From the NCBI GenBank assembly GCA_902594915.1, contig CACJOA010000002.1, positions 62,001 through 126,000 of the forward strand: a stretch of 64,000 nucleotides of DNA. The letters are read 5' to 3'. The notes under the pieces were generated by a model. The model was not told the DNA's origin and searched no databases. It worked only from the letters and a program-made list of their open reading frames with translations. The first letter of the stretch is position 1. Each line of letters opens with the position of its first letter. Shown here piece by piece: positions 9,120 to 18,618 of this stretch. The stretch is from an uncultured Pelagibacteraceae bacterium (GTDB taxonomy: Bacteria; Pseudomonadota; Alphaproteobacteria; Pelagibacterales; Pelagibacteraceae). The translations under genes and the position numbers were made by a program.

Positions 9120-9123
9120 AAAA

Positions 9124-10242
9124 ATGACAAGACATTACGAGCATCCCAAAAGAAAAACAAAAGTTGTGTTTGTTCAACTAGGATCACCAAAAGAACCGAC
9201 AACCAAAGCTCTTAGAAAATATCTCCGTGCATTTTTGGGCGACCCAAGAGTGGTGGATATAAACCCGTGGCTTTGGAAAATAATATTAAATTTTTTTGTC
9301 TTACCTTTTAGACCACAAAAATCTGCAAAACTTTATGCTAGAATTTGGGATGGTAAGAGTTTTCCATTAATTACAAATACAATAGATTTTACTAAAAATG
9401 TAAGTGAAGAATTAAAAAAAATTGATCCAAATGGATATGTAGAAGTAAATCATGCTTTTCTCCTATCACCTCCTTATGTTAACCAGGTTTATGATAGTTG
9501 GGAAAAAGATTTAAGAAATGGAATTGGTGCTACAAAATTGCTTGTTATTCCTATGTTCCCCCAATATTCTGAAAGCACTATAGCTTCAGGTATAGACGCA
9601 CTTGCCAAAGAATTGTCAAAAAGAGTAAAAATACCAACATTTGAAGTCATAACAAATTTTCATAGAACTCATGCGTTTATCGATAATTCTGTTAATCAAG
9701 TTGACAAAAAAATAAGTGAATTAATAAAAAAAGGAAAAAAAATTGATAGCTTAGTAATAACTTTTCACGGGATGCAAAAAAGGCGAATAGTAAATAAAGG
9801 CGATGATTATTATAGACATTGTTACGAGACTTTTTGTTTGATAACTAAAAATCTCAAAAATATCAAACCAGAACAATGTATGATGAGCTTTCAGAGTCGT
9901 TTTGGGTCCGAGGAATGGATAACACCATATACAGATGATGTAGTTAAAAATTTAATATCAGAAGGGAAGAAAGAAATTGTCATATATTCACCAAGCTTCG
10001 TTGCAGATTGTCTAGAAACAACTGATGAATTAGGCCATGAATTAGTCGAGGAAGCAAAAGAACTGGGTGGTAATGTCTATCCGGTAGAATGCTTGAACAC
10101 TAATAAGGATTGGTGTAAAGATTTTGCTCAATATACTTTTACCCAAGCTGAAGGTTCGGCACAGGATAAAGAGGATATAGAATATAAACTTGAAAAAAAG
10201 TATTACCAGGAAATGCCTCAACAAGTAATGAATAAAACATAA
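9124..10242 (+). CDS. hemH: Ferrochelatase
   Basis: 372 residues. VQLGSPKEP near the N-terminus, ITFHGMQKR with the metal-binding His near residue 218, the FQSRFG segment and PSFVADCLETTDELG with the catalytic Glu are all ferrochelatase signatures. It inserts ferrous iron into protoporphyrin IX at the inner membrane. The last about 40 residues extend beyond the usual core. It lies 4 bases after hemE and ahead of the hemG-like gene. Confidence 0.96.
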   Translation: MTRHYEHPKRKTKVVFVQLGSPKEPTTKALRKYLRAFLGDPRVVDINPWLWKIILNFFVLPFRPQKSAKLYARIWDGKSFPLITNTIDFTKNVSEELKKIDPNGYVEVNHAFLLSPPYVNQVYDSWEKDLRNGIGATKLLVIPMFPQYSESTIASGIDALAKELSKRVKIPTFEVITNFHRTHAFIDNSVNQVDKKISELIKKGKKIDSLVITFHGMQKRRIVNKGDDYYRHCYETFCLITKNLKNIKPEQCMMSFQSRFGSEEWITPYTDDVVKNLISEGKKEIVIYSPSFVADCLETTDELGHELVEEAKELGGNVYPVECLNTNKDWCKDFAQYTFTQAEGSAQDKEDIEYKLEKKYYQEMPQQVMNKT

Positions 10243-10254
10243 TAGTATTTTTAG

Positions 10255-10779
10255 ATGTCCAACACCTTAATAATTTACTCAACTACAGATGGTCACACAA
10301 AAACAATTTGTAAAAGAATAACAAAATTTTTAATTGATGGAAGGGCAGCTAAGATGATATCTTTAAATGAGGTATCTAATTCTGATTTAAATGAATTCAA
10401 TAAAATTATCATAGGAGCTAGTATTAGATATGGACGACACTCCAAAAATCTTTATGAATTTATTAAGTTTAATAAAAATATCTTAGATCAAAAGCAAAGT
10501 ATTTTTTTTTCTGTGAATGTAGTTGCTAGAAAGCCTGAAAAAAATTCACCAGAAACAAATCCTTACATCCAAAAATTTTTAAAAATTTCTAAATGGAGAC
10601 CAAAAAAAATAGGTGTATTTGCAGGAAGAGTAGATTATCCAAATTATAATTTTTTTGATAAATATATAATTAAATTCATTATGTTTTTAACTAACGGCCC
10701 AACTGATACTTCACAATCATATGAATTTACCGACTGGGCTAAAGTCGATAATTTTGCAAAAGAAATATGCTCAATTTGA
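10255..10779 (+). CDS. hemG: Flavodoxin-type protoporphyrinogen IX dehydrogenase (HemG)
   Basis: 174 residues. The N-terminal LIIYSTTDGHTKTICKRI is the FMN phosphate loop of flavodoxins; IIGASIRYGRHSKNLYEFI and GPTDTSQSYEFTDW match HemG rather than electron-carrier flavodoxin. HemG oxidises protoporphyrinogen IX with quinone as acceptor. This step fits exactly between HemE and HemH products, and the three genes are adjacent. HemG is mainly known from gammaproteobacteria, while many alphaproteobacteria use HemJ, so transfer is possible. Confidence 0.88.
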   Translation: MSNTLIIYSTTDGHTKTICKRITKFLIDGRAAKMISLNEVSNSDLNEFNKIIIGASIRYGRHSKNLYEFIKFNKNILDQKQSIFFSVNVVARKPEKNSPETNPYIQKFLKISKWRPKKIGVFAGRVDYPNYNFFDKYIIKFIMFLTNGPTDTSQSYEFTDWAKVDNFAKEICSI

Positions 10780-10836
10780 TAAAAAATAGCCCAAAAAATA
10801 ACGTTTTTTAAAATTTATAGTATTTGAGGAACACTC

Positions 10837-10864
10837 TTGTAAAAGTTGTAATAGTATATATATT
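10837..10864 (+). promoter_or_regulatory. Possible sigma70 promoter of rho
   Basis: TTGTAA at 10837-10842 and TATATT at 10859-10864 with a 16-bp spacer, about 33 bp before the rho ATG. AT-rich sequence makes -10-like hexamers common, so the call is tentative. Confidence 0.4.
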
Positions 10865-10870
10865 AAATCT

Positions 10871-10890
10871 ATTATTAAGTTCTTAATAAT
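10871..10890. promoter_or_regulatory. Perfect 9-bp inverted repeat in the rho leader
   Basis: ATTATTAAG at 10871-10879 and its exact reverse complement at 10882-10890, separated by two bases and ending 7 bases before the rho ATG. The 2-base centre is too short for a full RNA hairpin loop, so it looks more like a DNA operator for a dimeric protein, though a slightly frayed RNA hairpin could also cover the initiation region. No Shine-Dalgarno sequence is visible before this ATG. Confidence 0.5.
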
Positions 10891-10897
10891 AATAATC

Positions 10898-12166
10898 ATG
10901 AATATCCAAGAATTAAAATTAAAATCTTCCGAGCAACTTATCACACAGGCCGAAGAGCTTGGTATCGAAAATGCTAGCACGTTAAGAAAACAAGAAATTC
11001 TCTTCGCAATTTTAAAGAAAGTAGCTGAAAAAGAGGAAATTACTGGCGCTGGAGTATTACAATTACTTCAAGATGGATTTGGATTTTTGAGAGCGATGGA
11101 ATCTAATTATCTGCCAGGACCTGATGATATATATGTTAGCCCAAGTCAAATTAGAAAATTCGGATTAAGGACAGGAGATACTGTTGAGGGGCCTGTTAGA
11201 GCGCCAAAAGATGGTGAAAGATATTTTGCCTTACTACAAGTTAGTAAAATTAATTTTGAGGAGCCTGATAAGTCAAGACATAAAATTGCATTCGACAATT
11301 TAACACCCCTTTATCCTGATAAACAGCTTGTAATGGAGGTAGAAATTTCTAAACCAGACAAAAAACAGGATTTAACACCTAGATTGATCGATTTAGTTAG
11401 TCCAATTGGCAAGGGGCAAAGATCAATAATTATCTCACCACCAAAAGCCGGTAAAACAATGATACTTCAAAGCATAGCTAACTCAATCGCTAAAAATTAT
11501 CCAGAATGTTATTTAATTGTACTGTTAATTGATGAGAGACCAGAAGAAGTAACTGATATGCAAAGAACGGTCAAAGGAGAGGTAATAAGCTCTACATTTG
11601 ATGAACCTGCTCAGCGTCATGTGGCAGTTGCTGAAATGGTAATTGAAAAAGCAAAAAGATTAACTGAGCATAAAAAGGACGTGGTAATTTTATTGGACTC
11701 TATTACAAGACTAGGAAGGGCTTATAACGCAGTAATACCAAGCTCGGGTAAAGTTTTAACTGGTGGAGTCGATGCAAATGCATTGCAAAGGCCCAAAAGA
11801 TTTTTTGGTGCTGCAAGAAATATTGAGGAAGGAGGATCATTGACTATTATTTCTACTGCTTTAATTGACACCGGGAGTAGAATGGACGAGGTAATATTTG
11901 AAGAATTTAAAGGCACAGGTAATAGTGAAACTGTTTTAGATAGAAAAATAGCTGATAAGAGAATTTACCCAGCAATTGATATAACAAAGTCAGGAACAAG
12001 ACGGGAAGAATTACTTTTTGATAAAAATGATCTTCAAAAAATGAATGTTTTAAGAAGAATAATTGCCCCAATGGGCACAATGGATGCTATTGAATTTATA
12101 AGTTCAAAACTTAAAGATACTAAAAATAATTCTGAGTTTTTTAATTCTATGAATAAACCTTCATAG
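10898..12166 (+). CDS. rho: Transcription termination factor Rho
   Basis: 422 residues. The N-terminal helical Rho_N segment is followed by the RNA-binding cold-shock domain ([22 protein letters not shown]). The ATPase has Walker A PPKAGKT near residue 184, [13 protein letters not shown], the Q-loop/R-loop [16 protein letters not shown] and the C-terminal [11 protein letters not shown]. It is a hexameric RNA helicase releasing RNA polymerase. It overlaps the convergent TPR-sulfotransferase stop by 6 bases, leaving no room for an intrinsic terminator. With so many overlapping convergent genes here, Rho-dependent ends are likely important. Confidence 0.98.
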   Translation: MNIQELKLKSSEQLITQAEELGIENASTLRKQEILFAILKKVAEKEEITGAGVLQLLQDGFGFLRAMESNYLPGPDDIYVSPSQIRKFGLRTGDTVEGPVRAPKDGERYFALLQVSKINFEEPDKSRHKIAFDNLTPLYPDKQLVMEVEISKPDKKQDLTPRLIDLVSPIGKGQRSIIISPPKAGKTMILQSIANSIAKNYPECYLIVLLIDERPEEVTDMQRTVKGEVISSTFDEPAQRHVAVAEMVIEKAKRLTEHKKDVVILLDSITRLGRAYNAVIPSSGKVLTGGVDANALQRPKRFFGAARNIEEGGSLTIISTALIDTGSRMDEVIFEEFKGTGNSETVLDRKIADKRIYPAIDITKSGTRREELLFDKNDLQKMNVLRRIIAPMGTMDAIEFISSKLKDTKNNSEFFNSMNKPS

Positions 12167-13729
12167 TTTTTGGTGAATTATTTTTTTGATTTCTTCTAAT
12201 TCATTTTTGTAATTTTCCCAATTTTTAATTGAAGTTTTATAAATGGGAGATCTAACTTGGGCCAAACTTGCAGTAGCTACAGTTTTATTATTTTTGTGTG
12301 GGCTAAGACAATTTTCATCCCATTCAAGATCACAAAACTCAATCAAATCCTTTGTTACTTTCTCTTGATTATTAATGAGCTCCTCATAGGAGAGATTGAA
12401 TATATCTTCATCAAATTTTTCATTCCAAAAAGTCATTAAATCTTTGTACAAATTATAATATGCTCCCAGCTTCTTTAAATTGTAACAGAAACCAATTACT
12501 TTTGATGAAAAATTGTTTTTAAAATTTGAAAAACAAACATCCATAGGATCCCTCTGGCAATGAATAATTTTAGAGTTTGGAAAAATAATTTTAATAATCC
12601 CTATCCATTTAAAATTTAGTGGTGCTTTATCAACTAAAAATTCCTCTTTATAATCAAATAAATTGATACCTCTCATATAAGCTTCTTGTACATTGATAAA
12701 GGATTTAGAATCAAAGTCCCCAATTTTTTCTTTTATGAATTCATCGTTCTTCATTAAATTTTCTTTAATAGCAATGTCTAAATAGGCAAGTTCGCCGGCT
12801 CCATATATCTTATTATGACATGATAAAATTTGTTCAACAAGAGTAGTTCCTGATCTAGGCATCCCTACTATAAAAATAATTTTCTTTTTTGGTTCTATCT
12901 TTTTGTCAATTTTGCTATTTTCAAAAAGTTTTTTAATATCTTTAAAAAGTTTTCTTTGGTCTCCGATGTTATAATTAAATTTTTTGTCAGCTATTTTGTT
13001 TCCGTAACTAATATATTTAAATGATTTATCAAACTTTTTTAGATCCTCATATGCTTTACCAAGTGCAAAATAAAGATGTTGAAGATTTTCTTGATCTTTA
13101 ATTTTCTCTATTTTTTGTTCCATTAATTTTAAGTGAGGATCATTTTCATCGGTGTATTTGTGAACTAAACTTATTCCTTTATCTGCAATAACATTGATAG
13201 GGTTTATTTTGTTTACTGTGTTGAAACACTCAATTGCCTCTTTAAAATTTCCAACATATTGGTGATACTGTCCTAGTGCAGAATAGATGATAATATCAGT
13301 TTGATGAGATTTACTAAGAGATGCTGCTTTGTCCAAGAATGACTTTGCTTCATTTACTCTATTTTCTTTAAGATTTAAATTTGCTAAATTAACCAACGCG
13401 TCAATAAAGTTTTCATTAATAGATAACGCTTTTTCATAATAACTTCTTGCTAATTCGTTTTTATTTAAAATACCACTTATTAGACCTAAATTATTTAAAA
13501 CATGTATATTATTATTTTCTTGGTTAAGTGCATTTTTTAATAGTTTGAGAGCTTCTTCATTTTTACCAATTGCTGACAAAGATAAAGATGTGGCATTATA
13601 AAAAAGTAATTGATTAGGATATTTTTTTATTAGCAATTTACCTTTCTTGATAACATCTTCAAAATTTTTTGAGTTATAAAGATTTACAAGTGTTGAAGCT
13701 TGTTTTTTTAAATTTTCTGAATTTTCCAT
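12161..13729 (-). CDS. TPR-repeat sulfotransferase
   Basis: 522 residues in two parts. Residues about 1-250 hold several TPR units (for example [20 protein letters not shown] and [15 protein letters not shown]) that bind protein partners. From about residue 280 follows a sulfotransferase domain with the PAPS loop [17 protein letters not shown] and the 3'-phosphate motif [13 protein letters not shown]. Such fusions are common in marine alphaproteobacteria and resemble protein-tyrosine or glycan sulfotransferases; the acceptor is unknown. It is a second PAPS-dependent enzyme in the window, unrelated in architecture to the one at 1667-2509. Confidence 0.88.
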   Translation of the reverse strand: MENSENLKKQASTLVNLYNSKNFEDVIKKGKLLIKKYPNQLLFYNATSLSLSAIGKNEEALKLLKNALNQENNNIHVLNNLGLISGILNKNELARSYYEKALSINENFIDALVNLANLNLKENRVNEAKSFLDKAASLSKSHQTDIIIYSALGQYHQYVGNFKEAIECFNTVNKINPINVIADKGISLVHKYTDENDPHLKLMEQKIEKIKDQENLQHLYFALGKAYEDLKKFDKSFKYISYGNKIADKKFNYNIGDQRKLFKDIKKLFENSKIDKKIEPKKKIIFIVGMPRSGTTLVEQILSCHNKIYGAGELAYLDIAIKENLMKNDEFIKEKIGDFDSKSFINVQEAYMRGINLFDYKEEFLVDKAPLNFKWIGIIKIIFPNSKIIHCQRDPMDVCFSNFKNNFSSKVIGFCYNLKKLGAYYNLYKDLMTFWNEKFDEDIFNLSYEELINNQEKVTKDLIEFCDLEWDENCLSPHKNNKTVATASLAQVRSPIYKTSIKNWENYKNELEEIKKIIHQKL

Positions 13730-13801
13730 TAATTATAGAGAAATTTATAATTTTTATCTTCCTTATTCAATTTGATAGCATTGTAACTAGTTAGAATAAT
13801 G

Positions 13802-13830
13802 TTCAAACTGGACATAAATTAAAATATAAT
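13802..13830 (+). promoter_or_regulatory. Sigma70-type promoter of mnmE
   Basis: TTCAAA at 13802-13807, a 17-bp spacer and a perfect TATAAT at 13825-13830, giving a start near 13837 and a leader of about 24 bases before the mnmE ATG at 13861. Confidence 0.6.
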
Positions 13831-13860
13831 ATTAAAATAATAAATACTATACTAATTTAA

Positions 13861-15192
13861 ATGACAATTTATGCTCTATCTTCTGGCCCCGGAGTTTCTG
13901 GAGTTGCTATTGTAAGAATTTCTGGTTCTCAGGCTTCCAGTGTTATTAAATCTTTAACTGGTAAAGAAATACCTAAGCCAAGAGTGGCTACCCTTCGAAA
14001 AATAAACAATATCAACACTTCTGAGCTGATCGATGAAGGAATAATTTTATGGTTTCCGGGACCTGAGAGCTACACAGGAGAGGATATGGCTGAAATTCAA
14101 GTCCATGGAGGCAAGGCTGTGGTAATGGCAGTTCAAAATGAGATTTCTAAACTAAAAAATTGCCGTTTAGCTCAACCTGGAGAATTTACAAAGCTAGCCT
14201 TTCAAAATGGAAAGATAAATTTGTTAAAAGCAGAGAGTATAGCAGATTTGATCTCAGCAGAAACTGAAATTCAAAGATTACAAGCTATAAAAATTATGAG
14301 GGGAAAATCTTCTGATAAATTTAATGAGTTGAGAGATAAATTATTAAAAATTTTATCATTCGTTGAAGCTAAAATAGATTTTCCTGAGGAAGATCTCCCT
14401 GAGGAAAATTTAAAAAAGATAAAGGAAGATTCATCAAACGTCTTAGATGAGATTAATAAAATTTTAAATGATCAAAAGGTCGGAGAAATAATACGTGAGG
14501 GTTTTAAAATTGCAATTGTAGGACCTACAAATGCAGGCAAGTCTAGTCTATTAAATAATTTATCAAATAGAGAAGTTGCTATAGTCTCTGAAATTGCTGG
14601 TACAACACGAGATGTGGTTGAGGCACATTTAAACATAGATGGATACCCAGTTATTATTTCTGATACAGCTGGTATTAGAGATTCTAAAGATGAAATAGAA
14701 AAAAAAGGAATAAAATTATCTTTAAAAAAAGCTGAAAAAGCAGACTTAAAATTAGTAGTAGTTGACGCTAAAAGTATTGATATAAGCGGTTTTTTGAATG
14801 AATTTTTGAAAAATAATGCTATCTTAGTTGTAAATAAATCTGACCTTTTAAATGAAGAATTAAAACCAGAAATTAAAAAATTAAATCATGTTTTAATTTC
14901 TCTAAGAGACAACTTGAATATTGATAAGTTGATTGAAAAAATCAAAGAGAATTTAAAAAATAAATTTATATCTGAGGAAGATATTTTAATTACTAGGGAA
15001 AGACATAGACAACATTTAATTCAGTGTGTCGATCATTTAAAAAATTTTGCAGACAAGAATGATAAAAGTGATTTTGATAAAGCTGCTGAGGATTTAAGAC
15101 TTGCTACGAGACAATTAGGCATGATAGTTGGAAAAGTTGACGTAGAGGAGATATTAGGTAGTATTTTCAACGATTTTTGCATTGGAAAATAA
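13861..15192 (+). CDS. mnmE: tRNA modification GTPase MnmE
   Basis: 443 residues. The N-terminal folate-binding domain opens with TIYALSSGPGVSGVAIVRISG and has YTGEDMAEIQVHGG. The inserted G domain has GPTNAGKSSLLN near 220, IAGTTRD, DTAG and NKSD. The C-terminus is FCIGK with the conserved Cys. With MnmG it installs the (carboxymethyl)aminomethyl group on U34 of tRNA. The G1 loop reads GPTNAGKS where the family usually has GxPNxGKS. It is the first gene of the mnmE-mnmG-rsmG-parA-parB set. Confidence 0.97.
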   Translation: MTIYALSSGPGVSGVAIVRISGSQASSVIKSLTGKEIPKPRVATLRKINNINTSELIDEGIILWFPGPESYTGEDMAEIQVHGGKAVVMAVQNEISKLKNCRLAQPGEFTKLAFQNGKINLLKAESIADLISAETEIQRLQAIKIMRGKSSDKFNELRDKLLKILSFVEAKIDFPEEDLPEENLKKIKEDSSNVLDEINKILNDQKVGEIIREGFKIAIVGPTNAGKSSLLNNLSNREVAIVSEIAGTTRDVVEAHLNIDGYPVIISDTAGIRDSKDEIEKKGIKLSLKKAEKADLKLVVVDAKSIDISGFLNEFLKNNAILVVNKSDLLNEELKPEIKKLNHVLISLRDNLNIDKLIEKIKENLKNKFISEEDILITRERHRQHLIQCVDHLKNFADKNDKSDFDKAAEDLRLATRQLGMIVGKVDVEEILGSIFNDFCIGK

Positions 15193-15224
15193 TTGATAAT
15201 TTCTTGGATTTTTAGCACTTTTTT

Positions 15225-15295
15225 TTCGATTTTCGTTGATAAATAACGCTTATTTGAGCAATAAAACTCAAATCTTGTAAAAAACGTAATCGAAT
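15225..15295 (+). promoter_or_regulatory. Nested stem-loops in the mnmG leader
   Basis: The outer stem pairs TTCGATT (15225-15231) with AATCGAA (15289-15295), then CGTT (15234-15237) with AACG (15284-15287) across a small internal loop. Inside it a separate hairpin pairs ATTTGAG (15253-15259) with CTCAAAT (15268-15274) around 8 bases. The structure ends 13 bases before the mnmG ATG at 15309. It is not followed by a T-run, so it is not a standard terminator; a structured leader or a DNA element near the origin are both open. Confidence 0.4.
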
Positions 15296-15308
15296 ATAAA
15301 TTTACATC

Positions 15309-17180
15309 ATGAAAAAAGATTTATTTTTTGATGTGGTAATAATAGGTGGAGGTCATGCAGGCTGTGAAGCAGCAGCAGCATCCGCACGGCTTGGAGTTAA
15401 CACTGCCCTATTCACACACAATATAAATACCATAGGGGAAATGTCATGTAATCCTGCCATTGGCGGTTTAGGAAAAGGTCACCTGGTAAGAGAGATTGAT
15501 GCTTTAGATGGAGTTATGGGCGAGGTTGCTGATAAGTCTGGAATTCAGTTTAGACTTTTAAATAGAAGCAGAGGTCCAGCAGTTAGAGGACCAAGAACTC
15601 AATCTGACAGATCATTGTATCGTAAATTTATGCAAGAAAAACTTGTAAACTACTGTAATTTAAGCATTTTTTCGGATCCGGTAATTAAGTTTATTTTTAA
15701 TAATAATAAAATAAGTGGATTTTATACATTAAAAGGAAATAAAGTTAGTTGTTATAAGTTAATACTTACTACTGGCACATTTTTAAACGGTTTGATACAT
15801 ATTGGTAATGAAAGAACGCCTGCTGGTCGGTTTAATGAAAAACCGAGTACGGGCTTAAGTGAGCAATTAGAAAAGTATAGTTTCAAAATTGGAAGATTAA
15901 AAACAGGGACGCCTCCTAGACTAGATTCTAGAACAATTAATTTTGAAAATTTGGAAAAACAGTTTGCCGATGAAGATCCGTATTTTTTCTCTTTTTTGAC
16001 TAAAAAAAATTCAAACAAACAAGTGTCTTGTTCTATGACATTTACTAACATGAAGGTTCATAAAATAATCGAAAAGAATTTATTTAAAAGTGCAATGTAT
16101 TCTGGAAACATACAAGGTGCTGGCCCTAGATATTGTCCCTCTATTGAGGATAAAGTAGTAAAATTCGCTGATAAGACAAGACATCAAATATTTCTAGAGC
16201 CCGAGGGTCTAAATGATCATACTATTTACCCTAATGGCATATCTACATCTCTACCTGAGGTTGTGCAGCACGAAATACTCAATAATATCAATGGTTTAGA
16301 AAATGTAAAAGTAATTAGACCAGGTTATGCTATAGAGTACGATTATGTTGATCCAAGAGAGCTCTTTTTAACACTGGAGACAAAAAAAATAAAAAATCTG
16401 TATCTCGCTGGCCAAATCAATGGAACAACAGGTTATGAGGAAGCAGCTGCTCAAGGCCTTATCGCGGGAATTAATGCTGCTTTATCTTTAAAAAATATGG
16501 AACCTTTTATTTTAGATAGATCAGATGCTTACATCGGCGTTATGATAGATGACTTAGTTACCAAAGGTGTTGCTGAGCCTTATAGAATGTTTACATCTCG
16601 TGCAGAATATAGATTAAGTCTTAGGGCAGATAATGCAGACTTAAGGCTTACTCAGAAAGGAATTAAAATTGGTTTAATAGCAGAAATTAGAAAACAACTC
16701 TTTGAGGATAAATTTAATAAATTAAGTAAAATATCTCTTCAAATGTCTAATTTAAACATTTCACCTTCTAAGGCAGATAAATTTGGAATAAAAATAGCAA
16801 AAGACGGTGTTTTTAGATCAGCAGAGGAAATTCTTACCCAAAAAAGTGTTAACATGATAAAAATTAGGAAAATTTGGCCTGAAATTGCTGATTATGGAAA
16901 TGAAATTGATGAGCAGATAGAGATTAACTCCCATTACAGAGGTTATTTAAAGAAACAAAAGGCCGATATTTTAGCTTTTAAACGAGATGAGAATTTAACA
17001 ATACCAGATAATATTGATTATGATCAATTTTCAGGCCTATCTAATGAGGTAAAAGCCAAATTTAAAGAAATAAGGCCTAAAACTATGGGTCAGGCCTTAA
17101 GAATTGATGGAATAACACCTGCAGCCGTATATATTTTGTTGTCACACGTCAAAAGAAAGTCTATTAAGCATATAGCTTAA
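15309..17180 (+). CDS. mnmG: tRNA uridine-5-carboxymethylaminomethyl modification enzyme MnmG
   Basis: 623 residues. FAD-binding motif [21 protein letters not shown] lies near residues 9-29; [53 protein letters not shown] and [20 protein letters not shown] are MnmG signatures, and the helical C-terminal domain that binds MnmE is complete. It acts with MnmE on wobble U34. Its stop overlaps the rsmG start by one base. Confidence 0.98.
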   Translation: MKKDLFFDVVIIGGGHAGCEAAAASARLGVNTALFTHNINTIGEMSCNPAIGGLGKGHLVREIDALDGVMGEVADKSGIQFRLLNRSRGPAVRGPRTQSDRSLYRKFMQEKLVNYCNLSIFSDPVIKFIFNNNKISGFYTLKGNKVSCYKLILTTGTFLNGLIHIGNERTPAGRFNEKPSTGLSEQLEKYSFKIGRLKTGTPPRLDSRTINFENLEKQFADEDPYFFSFLTKKNSNKQVSCSMTFTNMKVHKIIEKNLFKSAMYSGNIQGAGPRYCPSIEDKVVKFADKTRHQIFLEPEGLNDHTIYPNGISTSLPEVVQHEILNNINGLENVKVIRPGYAIEYDYVDPRELFLTLETKKIKNLYLAGQINGTTGYEEAAAQGLIAGINAALSLKNMEPFILDRSDAYIGVMIDDLVTKGVAEPYRMFTSRAEYRLSLRADNADLRLTQKGIKIGLIAEIRKQLFEDKFNKLSKISLQMSNLNISPSKADKFGIKIAKDGVFRSAEEILTQKSVNMIKIRKIWPEIADYGNEIDEQIEINSHYRGYLKKQKADILAFKRDENLTIPDNIDYDQFSGLSNEVKAKFKEIRPKTMGQALRIDGITPAAVYILLSHVKRKSIKHIA

Positions 17181-17827
17181 TGGACAACTTAATTTTAAAT
17201 TCTTATTCCAAAATTTCCAATTTAAATGTTTCACGTGAAACTTGTAATGAGCTTGAGAGCCTAATTACGATGATACAGAAAAAAAATCAGAAAATTAACA
17301 TTATAAGTAAAAAAATGTATGAAAAAGAGGCAATAAGAGAGCGCCATATAATAGATTCTGCACAAATTATTGATTTTGTTGATTTAAATTGTAATACAAC
17401 CTCAGATTTAGGAACAGGGGGCGGAATGCCTGGATTAATAGTGGCTATAGTGATGAAAAAAATTAAAAATAACATGAAAATTAACCTTTATGAAAAAAGC
17501 TACCACAAATGTGTTTTCCTGAGAGAAGTTTCAAAAAAATTAAATTTAAATACAGAAATAATTCAGAAAGATATTTTTTCATTTAAAAATATTGAAACAG
17601 GAACAATTATGTCCAGGGCATTTAAGCCAATGCCAGTCATTTTAAACTTAGTTAATGAAAATTTTAAAAAATATAAAAATATTATTTTTTTTATGGGAAG
17701 TAGTGGAAGAAAAATTCTTAATGAAACGCTTCAAGAGTGGGATTTAGATTATGAGGAAAAAAAAAGTTTAACAAGTGACGACTCATTTATATTAAATATT
17801 AAAAAATTTAAAAAAAAAATTTCATGA
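17180..17827 (+). CDS. rsmG: 16S rRNA (guanine527-N7)-methyltransferase RsmG
   Basis: 215 residues. The N-terminal helix includes NVSRETCNEL, then INIISKK and ERHIIDSAQII; the SAM-binding loop is DLGTGGGMPGL near residues 74-84, and ISRAFKP-like motif MSRAFKPM lies near 150. It methylates G527 of 16S rRNA. Its fourth block of codons contains a parS site (17227-17242). It overlaps mnmG by 1 base and parA by 4 bases. Confidence 0.95.
   Translation: MDNLILNSYSKISNLNVSRETCNELESLITMIQKKNQKINIISKKMYEKEAIRERHIIDSAQIIDFVDLNCNTTSDLGTGGGMPGLIVAIVMKKIKNNMKINLYEKSYHKCVFLREVSKKLNLNTEIIQKDIFSFKNIETGTIMSRAFKPMPVILNLVNENFKKYKNIIFFMGSSGRKILNETLQEWDLDYEEKKSLTSDDSFILNIKKFKKKIS
17227..17242. promoter_or_regulatory. 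parS: parS centromere site inside rsmG
   Basis: TGTTTCACGTGAAACT matches the bacterial parS consensus TGTTTCACGTGAAACA at 15 of 16 positions, including the whole central palindrome. ParB, encoded 1.4 kb downstream, nucleates here and spreads. In this frame the site encodes Asn-Val-Ser-Arg-Glu-Thr, so the peptide and DNA motif are constrained together. It lies about 9.2 kb from the candidate oriC. Confidence 0.92.
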
Positions 17828-18618
17828 AAATTATTTCAATTATAAATCAAAAGGGTGGGGTTGGAAAAACAACAACTGTAATTAATTTAGCGTCTGCGTT
17901 ATCCCAACTTGGAAAAAAAATTTTAGTAATCGATTTAGATCCTCAAGGGAATGCTACTACAGGACTGGGATTATCCAACACCTCTCAATCCGATCAGACA
18001 ATTTATGGAATTCTTAATGGCACAGTGTCAATTTCTAACGTAATTAAACAAACCAAGTTTCAAAATCTTCATTTAATAACATCCAATGTTGATTTATCGG
18101 GATTAGAGGTTGAAACTGCTGGTGATAGTGGTAGAGCGTTCATATTAAAGACTAAATTGACCGCATATTTAAATGATTCTAGCGAATTATACGATTATAT
18201 ACTTATAGATTGTCCCCCATCTCTTAGTTTACTAACTGTGATGGCTTTAGTAGCATCAAACTCTTTACTTGTACCCCTTCAAACAGAATTTTTTGCACTT
18301 GAGGGATTGACACAACTAATGAAAACTATTGAAAGAATTAAAACAAACTTAAATCCTAATTTAGAGATTCAAGGCATACTACTAACAATGTATGATCGAA
18401 GAAATAAACTCTCCTCCCAAGTTGAACGTGAAGCCAGGGATTATTTTAAGGAAAAAGTTTATCAAACGGTGATACCTAGAAATGTAAGATTATCAGAAGC
18501 ACCTTCTCATGGTATGCCTGTTCTGATTTATGATAAAAATTGTCCTGGAAGTCAATCGTACTATAATTTCACAGACGAATTTATTAATCAGGAGAATAAT
18601 ATTGGGAGCGCAGCTTAA
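17824..18618 (+). CDS. parA: Chromosome partitioning ATPase ParA
   Basis: 264 residues. Deviant Walker A NQKGGVGKTTT near residues 8-18, DLDPQGNATTGLG near 39-51 and LIDCPPSLSLLT near 125-136 identify a ParA-type ATPase without an N-terminal DNA-binding domain, the chromosomal type. It binds DNA non-specifically and moves ParB-parS complexes from the origin region. It overlaps rsmG by 4 bases and parB by 1 base. Confidence 0.97.
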   Translation: MKIISIINQKGGVGKTTTVINLASALSQLGKKILVIDLDPQGNATTGLGLSNTSQSDQTIYGILNGTVSISNVIKQTKFQNLHLITSNVDLSGLEVETAGDSGRAFILKTKLTAYLNDSSELYDYILIDCPPSLSLLTVMALVASNSLLVPLQTEFFALEGLTQLMKTIERIKTNLNPNLEIQGILLTMYDRRNKLSSQVEREARDYFKEKVYQTVIPRNVRLSEAPSHGMPVLIYDKNCPGSQSYYNFTDEFINQENNIGSAA

